Below are positions 1-7,606 of a DNA stretch of 35,289 nucleotides, in pieces. Below the pieces are notes generated by a model. It ran no database searches. It worked only from the letters and a program-made list of their open reading frames with translations, and was not told where the DNA came from. Both the position numbers and the translations under genes were made by a program. The DNA comes from Aromatoleum evansii (GTDB lineage Bacteria > Pseudomonadota > Gammaproteobacteria > Burkholderiales > Rhodocyclaceae). Location of the stretch: the NCBI RefSeq assembly GCF_012910805.1, contig NZ_WTVK01000057.1:1-35289 (forward strand), read 5' to 3'. Every line of letters starts with the position of its first letter. The stretch's first letter is position 1.

Positions 1-55
1 GAGCCCCCGTCCGCCATGAGCTATGCCCTCGATGCACGCTTCGCGCGCGAGCCAT
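1..55 (-). CDS. Possible 5' end of a gene leaving the left edge
   Basis: On the minus strand an ATG at 55-53 opens a frame that stays open to the window edge (18 codons, beginning MARARSVHRG). A good ribosome binding site, AAGGAG (complement of 64-69), sits 8 bases upstream. The ATG lies about 20 bases after the stop of the truncated receiver at 75, so the two may once have been co-transcribed. The visible peptide is too short to assign a family. The call rests only on the Shine-Dalgarno sequence and spacing. Confidence 0.35.
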   Translation of the reverse strand, partial: MARARSVHRGHSSWRTGA

Positions 56-74
56 ATCCGTATCTCCTTATTTA

Positions 75-395
75 TCATATTCGCGCTCCGTCGGCGTGTA
101 CGCGTGCAAACGCGTTGCGGATCGTGCTGCGCAGTTCCTCGTCGTCCCACGGCTTGAGCAGGAACTTGCTCACCGCTCCGTTGTTGATCGCGCGCGTGAT
201 CGTGTCGACATTGGCATATCCAGAAAGCACCATGCGCACCGTCCCGGGATGCAGGTTCTTCACGCGCATGAAGAACTCGCTGCCGTTCATGCCCGGCATG
301 CGCTCGTCGGACAGCAGGACGTGCACCGGATGCCGGGCGAGGATTTCGAGCCCCTCCTCGCCCGAGCCCGCAGAGGGGGCGCTGTCCGACGCTGA
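75..395 (-). pseudogene. Truncated response-regulator receiver domain
   Basis: The minus-strand frame from the stop at 396-398 to the TGA at 75-77 encodes most of a CheY-like receiver. It has the segment SGEEGLEIL, the phospho-acceptor strand LLSDERMPGMNG, the switch strand MVLSGYAN and the conserved lysine in FLLKPWDDEEL. The first beta strand and the acidic pocket that normally precede SGEEGLEIL are missing, because the frame closes just upstream and no other frame supplies them. The SDERMPGMNG style resembles receivers of RpfG/HD-GYP or hybrid regulators, but nothing follows the domain before the stop. It is best read as a 5'-deleted remnant. A GTG at 326 could be called as a start, but it would remove still more of the fold. 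Confidence 0.65.
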
Positions 396-406
396 TTATT
401 GCCTGT

Positions 407-426
407 CGCAATTCGGCGAAATTGCG
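407..426. repeat. 7-bp inverted repeat in decayed region
   Basis: CGCAATT (407-413) and AATTGCG (420-426) are perfect inverted repeats around a 6-base loop, just beyond the point where the receiver remnant loses its frame. No adjoining intact gene is seen and no function is assigned. No gene is recognised between 396 and about 690. Confidence 0.35.
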
Positions 427-689
427 CCGATCGATAGACGCGAGGGCGATCATATGACCACCTGCGTCAGACGGTCACGTTGGTTGAACAACCGACCATC
501 GAGGCAAGTTGCGGTGGAATCCCTTCGCGCGTGAGGGGCCTGTCCAATCCGCGGCGCGACTCGTGCTCAAGGAGGGCAAGCGGGTGAAGGCTGCCGTCGA
601 AGCCTGCACATTGACGAGCTGGTCGGTCAGCAAGGCCGCGCGTCGCTTCCTGGAGACGTGCGCCCTACTCTACGCGGCCTATCAACCGC

Positions 690-1103
690 GGTTTGAGAAA
701 TCCGAACGCGAAGCTCGAACAGCCGCAGGGGCAGCATGAACTGCCTCTGCGGAGATGCCCGTCCGGGCCGGTCAGGGTGATCACCTTCATGTACGCACAC
801 CTCGCCCACGGGGGCGTGCAGGTGTATCCGGGACAGCGTGTGACAGCCGGTGAACAGATCGGATTGGTGGGCTCTACGGAATAGCCGCCGGGCCCGCAGT
901 TGCATTCCGTAGTGGTTGTCCGGAACGGCGACGATCTGGGAGTAGCTTCCATCGCGTTTCGGTTCTACGTGGGCAACCCGCCAGTTCGGTTCCACCCAAA
1001 ATCCGGCGCACTCGACGTCGGCATCTTTGACGAGCGCACGGGTTCGATGATCCGCATCGTTGGCGCCAAGCAGCAGCCCGCTTACGCCGCGGGGCGCCGG
1101 TAA
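690..1103 (+). pseudogene. M23 (LytM-like) peptidase remnant with internal stop
   Basis: One plus-strand frame carries the C-terminal half of an M23-type peptidase domain. It shows MYAHLAHGGVQVYPGQRV followed by TAGEQIGLVGSTE, which matches the YAHL, GQ-V-AG-IG and GSTG strands of the family. A TAG at 882-884 interrupts the frame, which then continues as PPGPQLHSVVVVRNG and VASIAFRF. The family usually has a PHLHxEV strand here. The first zinc-binding histidine of HxH is replaced (QLH), and the N-terminal half with the other zinc ligands is not visible upstream. Live M23 enzymes cut peptidoglycan peptides or act as inactive amidase activators. This copy has an early stop, a missing half and a lost ligand, so it is probably dead. 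Confidence 0.6.
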
Positions 1104-1300
1104 CGCCGACCCGCCGAATTTGCGAATTGTTGCCGCATCGCTGGCAGTCTTCCGACACGGACCGCTGAACACTTCCTGCCCTGTTCGCCTTCTGCGGTCG
1201 GTGACCCAGCCGCTTACCTCGGAATGACTTTCGTCAAGGTTTCGCAGAAGTATCGACCGTATCCTCGCGGCCGGTCATCACTCTCCGTGCCTCCCCGAAC

Positions 1301-3763
1301 TTGCGAAGCTGCAGCCGACCATTGCCTTCACCCGTCGAGAACGTCGGGCGCCGCCCGTGTTATCGGGCGTGGCGACGCCTTCGGCAGTCGAGACCCGTTC
1401 ACGCACTGATCGTCCTTGGGGGCCTCGCATGCGCGGCCATTCTCGCCGCTGCCGCGCTAATCGTCTGGAACCACTACGAAATCGAGGTCGCCGCGACGGA
1501 GCGGGAAATCGTCGCCCTCAGCCACGCCCTCGCCGAGCAGACGGCGCATGCGCTCGGGAGCGCCGACCTCATCCTGTTGGGGGCGCGCGAGCGCTTGGCA
1601 CGTGATCGCCCCAGCGGCTATTTGACCGACGAGCGCGCGCTCCACACTTTGCTGCACGCCAGAATCGCAGGCGTGCCGCAGGTGCGCGCCCTATCCCTGA
1701 TCGACGCCGGAGGTCTGATAAAGGCCACATCGCGCGCATACCCGATTACCCCGACCTTTGTGGGCGACCGGGATCACTTCCTGTTCCTTCGGAATACCCC
1801 GGACGACGTACCGCATGTCGGGACAACGCTGCGCAGCCGCATCGACGGGAGTGGACTGCTCCCCCTCAGTCGCCTCTTGCGCAGCGGGGCCGGCGGCTTC
1901 GAGGGCGTGATCACCGCGGCGATTGATCCGAACTATTTCGCGGAGCTCTACCGGACCCTCGATCTCGGCCCCGGGCGCACGATCTCGCTCTTCCTGCGCG
2001 ACGGCACGCTTGTCGCACGCACGCTAGGCGGTGTCGCGGAACCCGGCGACGTATACTTGAACGCCGCGCTGCTCTCGGCTTTGGGAGAGGCCGCAGAATC
2101 GGATGCTACCCCCCGCCTCGTCCGGACCAGCGACCAGTTCATGGCCTACGCCGCCGTGCATGGCTACCCCCTCGTCGTTGCGGTGACTGCAGCGACGGAC
2201 ACGGCACTTGGCGGCTGGCGCACGACTACGGCGCAGATGATGTGGGGCGCAGCGGCGATGATCGTTGTCCTCGTCGCCATCACGCTGCTCTTGGCGCGCC
2301 AATCGGTCCGCGGCGATGAACTCGGCGCCGCGCTGCAGCGCAGCGAGGCGCGTCTGCACGGCATCATCGACTCCGCGCGTGACGCGATCCTGACCGTGGA
2401 CAAGGAGCAGCGCATCGTCGTCTTCAACCGCGCGGCGCAGAAAATGTTCCGCTGCACGGCGCAGGACGCGCTTGGCGCGCCCCTCGCATGCTTCCTTGCG
2501 GAGCGCCCGCAAGCGACGGAGCGCCGCCTAGCCGCCGCACTGGCCGCAGACGCGGGGGCGGCAGACCGCACGCTCGAAGTTGTCGGCAGCCGGTCCGGGG
2601 GGGAGGAGTTCATTGCAGAGGTGTCGATCTCGCGATTCGAGGGTGAAGGCGACGGTCTCCTCACGGCATTCGTGCGCGACATTACCGGGCGCAAACAGGC
2701 GGAGGAGGCGCTGCGGAAGTTCTCCCGCGTGATCGATCAGACCGCCAGCACCGTTGTCATCACCGATCCGCGGGGTGTCATCGAATACGTCAACCCACGG
2801 TTCGTCGAAACCACCGGTTACACGGTCGGCGAGGCACTCGGCAAACGACCCAGTCTGCTCAAATCAGGCGAAACGCCACCCGACAAATATGAGGAGCTGT
2901 GGCGCACGATCACCAATGGCAGCGTGTGGCATGGTGAGTTTCACAACCGTCGTAAGGACGGCACACGCTACTGGGAATCGGCCATCATCTCGCCTGTCCG
3001 CGACGAGTACGGCATGATCACGCACTTCGTTGCGGTCAAGGACGACATCACCGAACGTAAGCGCGCCGAGGTCGCGCTGTGCGAGTCGCATCACCAACTG
3101 CGTGAAATGGCGGCGACCCTCCACTCCTTGCGCGAAGAAGAAATGATCCGTATCTCGCGCGAACTGCATGACGAGTTGGGTCAGAAACTGACCGGCCTGA
3201 TGATGGATCTGTCCTGGCTGGATGGCAGGCTGCAGGACCAGCTGCCGCTCCGCGAAAAAGTTGCAGGTATGAAAAAGCTGGTCGATTCGACGGTCAGATG
3301 GGTGCGCCGCATCTCGACCAGTCTCCGCCCCCTGGTGCTCGACGATCTCGGTCCCGTCGCGGCGGTCGAGTGGTTGGCCGACGATTTCGCCGAGCACAGC
3401 GGCATCGAGGTGGATCTTGTCCTCGAGGTGGAGCATCTCGACGTGAACGACCGGACGGGGACGGCCCTATTTCGTATCGTCCAGGAATCGCTAACCAATG
3501 TCGCGCGCCACGCGCGCGCTACGCGGGTCGAAATCTCGCTCGCACTCAAGGACGGCGGGGTGCTTCTGAGTATCGTTGACAATGGCAGGGGCATGCCGAC
3601 CGACGTCACGGCGCAGGCGGGGGGGTTCGGCATGGTGGGGATTCGCGAACGGGCCTTCATGTGCGGAGGAGATTTCCAGGTGTCGAGTCGGCCCGGTGAA
3701 GGCACGAAGATCACTGTCAGCATCCCGCGCCAGTCGCGTGAGCCGGCGGAGCTCCCCCAATGA
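1301..3763 (+). CDS. Membrane PAS-PAS sensor histidine kinase, NarL-partner type
   Basis: An 820-residue sensor kinase. Membrane segments at about 35-56 and 314-333 enclose a 250-residue periplasmic region like a dCache/PDC sensor (GDRDHF, GVITAAIDPNYF). Two PAS domains follow (about 345-465 and 473-590, each ending in a DIT-RK linker). Next come a HisKA_3 domain (SRELHDELGQ, phospho-acceptor His623) and a HATPase domain (QESLTNVARHA, VDNGRGM, GFGMVGIRER). Such kinases dimerise, autophosphorylate and pass phosphate to LuxR-type regulators. The next gene is one and overlaps by ATGA. The TTG at 1301 is the only plausible start that keeps the first membrane helix, but it has no clear ribosome binding site, so the true start is uncertain. 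The ligand is unknown. Confidence 0.9.
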   Translation: MRSCSRPLPSPVENVGRRPCYRAWRRLRQSRPVHALIVLGGLACAAILAAAALIVWNHYEIEVAATEREIVALSHALAEQTAHALGSADLILLGARERLARDRPSGYLTDERALHTLLHARIAGVPQVRALSLIDAGGLIKATSRAYPITPTFVGDRDHFLFLRNTPDDVPHVGTTLRSRIDGSGLLPLSRLLRSGAGGFEGVITAAIDPNYFAELYRTLDLGPGRTISLFLRDGTLVARTLGGVAEPGDVYLNAALLSALGEAAESDATPRLVRTSDQFMAYAAVHGYPLVVAVTAATDTALGGWRTTTAQMMWGAAAMIVVLVAITLLLARQSVRGDELGAALQRSEARLHGIIDSARDAILTVDKEQRIVVFNRAAQKMFRCTAQDALGAPLACFLAERPQATERRLAAALAADAGAADRTLEVVGSRSGGEEFIAEVSISRFEGEGDGLLTAFVRDITGRKQAEEALRKFSRVIDQTASTVVITDPRGVIEYVNPRFVETTGYTVGEALGKRPSLLKSGETPPDKYEELWRTITNGSVWHGEFHNRRKDGTRYWESAIISPVRDEYGMITHFVAVKDDITERKRAEVALCESHHQLREMAATLHSLREEEMIRISRELHDELGQKLTGLMMDLSWLDGRLQDQLPLREKVAGMKKLVDSTVRWVRRISTSLRPLVLDDLGPVAAVEWLADDFAEHSGIEVDLVLEVEHLDVNDRTGTALFRIVQESLTNVARHARATRVEISLALKDGGVLLSIVDNGRGMPTDVTAQAGGFGMVGIRERAFMCGGDFQVSSRPGEGTKITVSIPRQSREPAELPQ

Positions 3764-4404
3764 TCCGGGTACTGGTGGCCGACGACCACACGATCGTCCG
3801 CGACGGCCTCAGGCAGCTCCTCGCGGACACGCCGGATCTCGTCGTCGCGGGCGAAGCAGCGAACGGGGACGAGTTGCTGGCGAGGGTGCAGGAAAATGAC
3901 TGGAATGTCCTTGTGCTCGACATTTCGATGCCGGGACGCAGCGGCCTCGATCTCATCCGTCAGCTCAAGCGCGAGAGGCCCGGCTTGCCGATCCTGGTGT
4001 TCAGCATGCATCAGGAGGAACAGTACGCCGCCCGCGCACTGCGGGCCGGCGCATCCGGTTATCTCACCAAGGAGGCGGACGGCACCCTGCTCGTGGCAGT
4101 CATCCGCAAGGTGGCCCAGGGCAGCGTGTACCTGAGCGAAAAGATGACCAGGCTGCTACTGCGCGAGCTCCAGCCCGGCAGCGAGAGGCCCCCGCACGAG
4201 ACGCTCACCGACCGCGAGTTTCAGATCTTCCGCCGCATCGTCGCCGGCGGATCGGTTTCGGTCGTGGCCGACGAGCTCAGCCTGAGCGTGAAGACGGTCA
4301 GCACGCATAAGGCCCACATCCTGCAGAAGATGGGGATGAGCAGTACCGCCGAGCTCGTCCGCTACGCGGTCGAGAACGGTCTCGTCGAGAAAGCGCCACG
4401 CTGA
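3760..4404 (+). CDS. NarL/FixJ-family response regulator
   Basis: A 214-residue regulator. The N-terminal receiver has the acidic pair DD at 8-9, phospho-acceptor Asp54 in LVLDISMPG, and switch residues in FSMHQEEQ. A LuxR-type helix-turn-helix lies at the C-terminus (about 145-205; LTDREFQIF, SVKTVSTHKAHILQKMGM). Its ATG overlaps the stop of the upstream kinase (ATGA), so the two are translationally coupled and almost certainly form a cognate pair. Phosphorylation should promote dimerisation and DNA binding. Its targets cannot be read from the sequence. Length and domain order are normal for the family. Confidence 0.93.
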   Translation: MIRVLVADDHTIVRDGLRQLLADTPDLVVAGEAANGDELLARVQENDWNVLVLDISMPGRSGLDLIRQLKRERPGLPILVFSMHQEEQYAARALRAGASGYLTKEADGTLLVAVIRKVAQGSVYLSEKMTRLLLRELQPGSERPPHETLTDREFQIFRRIVAGGSVSVVADELSLSVKTVSTHKAHILQKMGMSSTAELVRYAVENGLVEKAPR

Positions 4405-4419
4405 TCCGCGCCGCCGGGA

Positions 4420-4451
4420 CGGGCGGTTCGGCGCCCTTCGGCGTCCGCCCG
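4420..4451 (+). terminator. Candidate hairpin after the regulator gene
   Basis: CGGGCGG (4420-4426) pairs with CCGCCCG (4445-4451). A small inner stem, CGCC/GGCG, closes over CTTC. The structure follows the regulator stop by 16 bases. No T-run follows, so an intrinsic terminator is doubtful. It may be a weak terminator or an mRNA-stabilising structure. Confidence 0.3.
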
Positions 4452-4573
4452 GCATAGGACGATTCCTACTCACGCCTTCCGCCGGTCCTATCCGAAAGTT
4501 CAGCCGGCGCCGATTTCTTGCCGCGACGCGGACCGTCATACTTGCAGCTCATGTTGCTGCGGTAGAGAGTCCG

Positions 4574-4960
4574 ATGAACGTCTATGTCGTGGAAGATTCC
4601 CCTGTCGTCCAGGAGCGTCTAGTGGCGATGCTTCGCGACATCCCCGGGGTGGTGGTGGTGGGTGTCGCCGACAACCCTCCCGAGGCGCTCACGGCCATCC
4701 GCCGCCTGCGCCCCGACGTTGCCGTGCTGGATATCCGCCTGCGGGGCGGCAACGGCATAGACCTGCTGAAGGGCATTCGCAGCGATGCTCCCGACACGAC
4801 GACGATCATCCTGACCAGTTACGCCCATCCGGCGCTGCGTGAGCGCTGCCGGAGTGCGGGTGCCGACCATTTCTTCGACAAGAGCAGCGAGTTCGACCGC
4901 ATCAGGTTCGTACTCGAGGCACACAACGAGGCGCCCGCGTCTGGTCGCCTGGATACGTAG
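4574..4960 (+). CDS. Single-domain response regulator (lone receiver)
   Basis: A 128-residue protein made only of a receiver domain. It has the acidic residues ED at 7-8, phospho-acceptor Asp53 in AVLDIRLRGGNG, the switch threonine/serine in IILTSYAH and the conserved lysine in FFDKSSEF. It has no output domain, so it should act by protein contact or as a phosphate shuttle or sink. The ATG follows a purine-rich GAGAG stretch. It lies between a kinase-regulator pair and a PAS protein plus soluble kinase, so phosphate from either kinase could reach it. The FDKSSEF ending is common in receivers paired with HisKA_3 kinases, which fits the neighbours. Confidence 0.88.
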   Translation: MNVYVVEDSPVVQERLVAMLRDIPGVVVVGVADNPPEALTAIRRLRPDVAVLDIRLRGGNGIDLLKGIRSDAPDTTTIILTSYAHPALRERCRSAGADHFFDKSSEFDRIRFVLEAHNEAPASGRLDT

Positions 4961-4981
4961 AACGAGGCAAGGAGACGAGCA

Positions 4982-5743
4982 ATGTACGCAGCGACATGCC
5001 CCTTGGCTGATGATTCCATCTCGAGCGAAGGTTTCTCACCCCCGCACCACCTCGCCGCAGCCGCCGCCGCGGAGGGGGCACGGCATGGAATCGTGGTCCT
5101 GGATACTCACGGAATCGTTCGTTTCTGCACGACGGACGCCGCGCAAGTGTTCGGGGGCGAAGTCGGGGATCTGGTCGGTCGCCCGGTCGCCTCGCTGGTG
5201 GCGGAGCTGAAGCTCAGGCGGGATACTCCCGGCTACAACGTCGCATATGCGCTGTTCTGCTTCCCCCGGCAACAATGGCGGACGGTCCAGGCGATGACGC
5301 ATGACGGCCGGCCGTTCCTGCTGGAGCTTTCGATAAGCCTGGCGCGGATCGATCGCACGCATCACCTGTTACTGTCCGTGTGCCGGTCGCGTGTAAGAGC
5401 GCGGCTTCCTCCGCGGGACCTGGCACCGACGGCGGGCGCGTTTCCCAATCAAGGCGACGGCAATGGTCCCTCGCCGGTCCGGCGACCGTCCTCAACGACC
5501 GGAGCTTCCTTCCGCCAAGGGAGCAATGGATGCAAGGCGCTCGCATCCGCAAAAAATTCCAAGGGCATGCCGGTGGCGCGATACCTGGAGCGGGCTGTGG
5601 ATACCCCGGCGATGCTGCTTGCCGAGGGCGCCGACTCCCTGGGAAATGGGGATACGTGCGACTTGCATGGAAAGGACCGCCGTGTACGGCCAGTCCCGCG
5701 GAGCGGGCTCAACCCATCCGGGGTGGCAAATGATCGCACCTGA
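4982..5743 (+). CDS. PAS-domain protein, possibly the split sensor part of the next kinase
   Basis: A 253-residue protein with a strong ribosome binding site (AAGGAG at 4969-4974, 7 bases before ATG). Residues about 30-135 form a PAS fold (GIVVLDTHGIVRFC, GRPVASLV, GRPFLLELSISLARID, HHLLLSVCRS). The remaining ~115 residues are low in recognisable structure, rich in Pro, Gly, Arg and Ser, and match no family I know. The stop overlaps the likely start of the next kinase by 14 bases. That kinase has no sensory domain, so the pair looks like a PAS-HisKA_3 kinase broken by a frameshift, or two subunits of one sensor. No cofactor is assigned. Confidence 0.7.
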   Translation: MYAATCPLADDSISSEGFSPPHHLAAAAAAEGARHGIVVLDTHGIVRFCTTDAAQVFGGEVGDLVGRPVASLVAELKLRRDTPGYNVAYALFCFPRQQWRTVQAMTHDGRPFLLELSISLARIDRTHHLLLSVCRSRVRARLPPRDLAPTAGAFPNQGDGNGPSPVRRPSSTTGASFRQGSNGCKALASAKNSKGMPVARYLERAVDTPAMLLAEGADSLGNGDTCDLHGKDRRVRPVPRSGLNPSGVANDRT

Positions 5744-6500
5744 GCATCGTGCCCCAACGGCGATGACGCGGCATCGGCGCACGCACGCGGAGGACGAACG
5801 TGTGCGGCTGGCTTGCCGCATCGCCGAACTCGGCCGCACCCTGATGTCGGTGCAGGAAGAGGAGCGCCGCGAACTCGCGCTCGTGCTGCACGATGTGGTG
5901 AGCCCGAATCTCGCTGCCATCGGGCTTAACCTGAAGCTCGCGACTGACGCACTGGGCGGGGCGATCGGTGAGGAAGCGCAGGCGCGCATCGAAGCATGCC
6001 TCGTTCTCCTGCATCAGACCGCACGCAGCCTGCGCACGATCTGCACGGACCTGCGCCCCCCCGCGCTCGAGTATGGGGGGCTGCTCGAGGCACTCGAGAA
6101 CTATGCCGACCAGATCAGCGCACCGGGCAGCTTGCGGGTGCGCTTCAGCGGACCACCTGCCGGCTGGCGGCGCTTGCCCCGACAGACTGAAATCACCCTG
6201 TTCCGCGTGGCCCAGGAAGCGATCACGAACGCGGTGAAGCACGCCGACGCAACCGCGATCGACGTCTGCCTCGGGCAGAACAAGCGCCGGACGATCTTGG
6301 CGGTCGCCGACGACGGAAAAGGTTTCGATCCCGGGTTGCTGGGGGCCGTCGGGCAGAAGCCGGGCATCGGTCTGCTCACGATGAGCGAGCGCGTCGAATG
6401 CGCGGGCGGCAAGTTCACCCTCCGGTCCGCGTCCGGGCAAGGAACCCGCGTGGAGGTCGTGATACCGCACACGGCGGGGGGCGCTGCGGCACGCTCCTGA
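5730..6500 (+). CDS. Soluble NarX-type histidine kinase without sensor domain
   Basis: From ATG 5730 (GGGGTGG about 5 bases upstream) this is 256 residues, all transmitter. It has a coiled lead-in and a HisKA_3 helix with EEERRELALVLHD (phospho-acceptor His54). The dimer helix follows (LRTICTDLRPPALEYGG), then a HATPase domain with QEAITNAVKHA, ADDGKGFDPG and GIGLLTMSER. The usual HDxxGQ after the histidine reads HDVVSPN here, which is a deviation. The frame is open further upstream to 5463, but that part has no domain and overlaps the PAS gene in another frame, so 5730 is preferred. The nearest possible receivers are the lone one at 4574 and the NarL-type one at 3760. Confidence 0.85.
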   Translation: MIAPEHRAPTAMTRHRRTHAEDERVRLACRIAELGRTLMSVQEEERRELALVLHDVVSPNLAAIGLNLKLATDALGGAIGEEAQARIEACLVLLHQTARSLRTICTDLRPPALEYGGLLEALENYADQISAPGSLRVRFSGPPAGWRRLPRQTEITLFRVAQEAITNAVKHADATAIDVCLGQNKRRTILAVADDGKGFDPGLLGAVGQKPGIGLLTMSERVECAGGKFTLRSASGQGTRVEVVIPHTAGGAAARS

Positions 6501-6749
6501 GCGGCGGTTAACCCGGCACCGAATACCGTACAGGTTGCGCTCGTCGCCGCCCTGCCATTGCCGTTCGACAACCCGGTCCCGAGCGAAGTTGAAGGGCACG
6601 TGCCGAACGGAAGTGTTTCGTTGCCGGCTTATTGAGAGGCGGAAGCTCTCGCGGAACAACGGCCGCGGGCCTGGAGCGGCGATTACTCTTCGGCGCGCCG
6701 CGTACGTGCAACGCTCTGCGCCTCCAGAGAGAAATTGGGAGAGGAAGAA

Positions 6750-7112
6750 ATGGGAACTTCAGTCATTAGCAGCAACGTTGCCACCTGGCTTGAACTCGCC
6801 GTCGCCCCGCACTGGCGTCGCGACAAGTGCCGGATTCGGGTTCATGCGATATCGGGATACGGCGACAACTGCTATGCGATATCAATGGACGAGCGCTGGC
6901 TGTGCGTCGGCCAGGGGCGACCGACGATCTTTCACGGTCTCAGCGCTGCGCTGCATTTACTCAAGACCCTGCGTATCGAGAATTTCGAACCTGGCGACCC
7001 GACCTCCCTGCCGCCTCTCAGCGCGGGCGACACCTACTGCCTGCGCTTGGACGGTACCAAGGGTATACAGCCATGCGGGTGCGCCAGGACACGCCGCACT
7101 GCCGCTCACTGA
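6750..7112 (+). CDS. Small hypothetical protein
   Basis: A 120-residue protein that I do not recognise. The ATG at 6750 has a strong Shine-Dalgarno sequence, GAGAGGAAG, ending three bases before it. The upstream in-frame TTG at 6735 lies inside that site and is less likely. The centre is compact and mixed (RIRVHAISGYGDNCYAIS, ERWLCVGQG, HGLSAALHLLKTLRI), with cysteines at several places and no signal peptide or membrane helix. The tail after GTKGIQPCG is Arg/Ala-rich and may be poorly conserved. It stands alone: 250 bases separate it from the kinase upstream and almost 500 from the TonB receptor. The ribosome binding site and folded-looking core make it a believable gene of unknown role. Confidence 0.6.
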   Translation: MGTSVISSNVATWLELAVAPHWRRDKCRIRVHAISGYGDNCYAISMDERWLCVGQGRPTIFHGLSAALHLLKTLRIENFEPGDPTSLPPLSAGDTYCLRLDGTKGIQPCGCARTRRTAAH

Positions 7113-7606
7113 GTCGTAGCGACCAATTCCAGGAGGAGAACGCCGCACCGCGGCGGCGAAGGCGTGGATCTTTCTGCGTTCTCGCTGAAGTGATCTCCGC
7201 TAGCAGCGGTGATGCAAGAACGCGCGCCAAGGGACCAGGGGGAGGTGCGGATTGATTTCCATGGCGACATCCTCGCAAGCATTGAATTTTCAACCTGCTT
7301 CGAATTGCCGAAGCGGCTGCCGGCGTGCGCCGCGGCGGCCTGTTCCGGCCCCCGGTTCATGCCTTCATCTCCGAATCGATCAATTTTGCGATTGGTATGC
7401 AGGTCGCCGACTGTCTGAAGTTTCATGCGAAACCACATGGCAGCAGACCGCTCAGTCTTGTATGTCAAACGGGCAAAGGCACCGTCAAAAATTCGCGGAA
7501 GAATCCGGTGTGGCATATACTCTTTTCGCATTAACGATGCTTGTCCGACCCTGACAGAGCGCGCGTGACGCACGCAGCAACGAGCGCAACCGCCAAGGAG
7601 TCCGCC
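7113..7606. other. 494-bp gap before the TonB receptor
   Basis: I see no credible gene here on either strand. A fair -10 box, TATACT (7516-7521), lies about 90 bases before the receptor start, but there is no good -35 at the right distance (TTCGCG at 7492-7497 is weak). The last part is the untranslated leader of the receptor, ending in AAGGAG at 7595-7600. Confidence 0.5.

Noticed and set aside
16-534. 172-codon plus-strand frame at the left end
   Set aside because: It is antisense to the recognisable receiver remnant and has no domain or good ribosome binding site.
509-739. 76-codon plus-strand frame upstream of the peptidase remnant
   Set aside because: No recognisable family, no convincing ribosome binding site, and it overlaps decayed sequence; I cannot support it as a gene.
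627-1172. Minus-strand frame of 181 codons over the peptidase remnant
   Set aside because: The plus strand holds M23-type motifs in one frame on both sides of the stop; the minus product has none.
7511-7530. Possible sigma-54 promoter (TGGCAT ... TTCGCA)
   Set aside because: The GG-to-GC spacing is 14 rather than the required 10 bases, and TTGC is not present.
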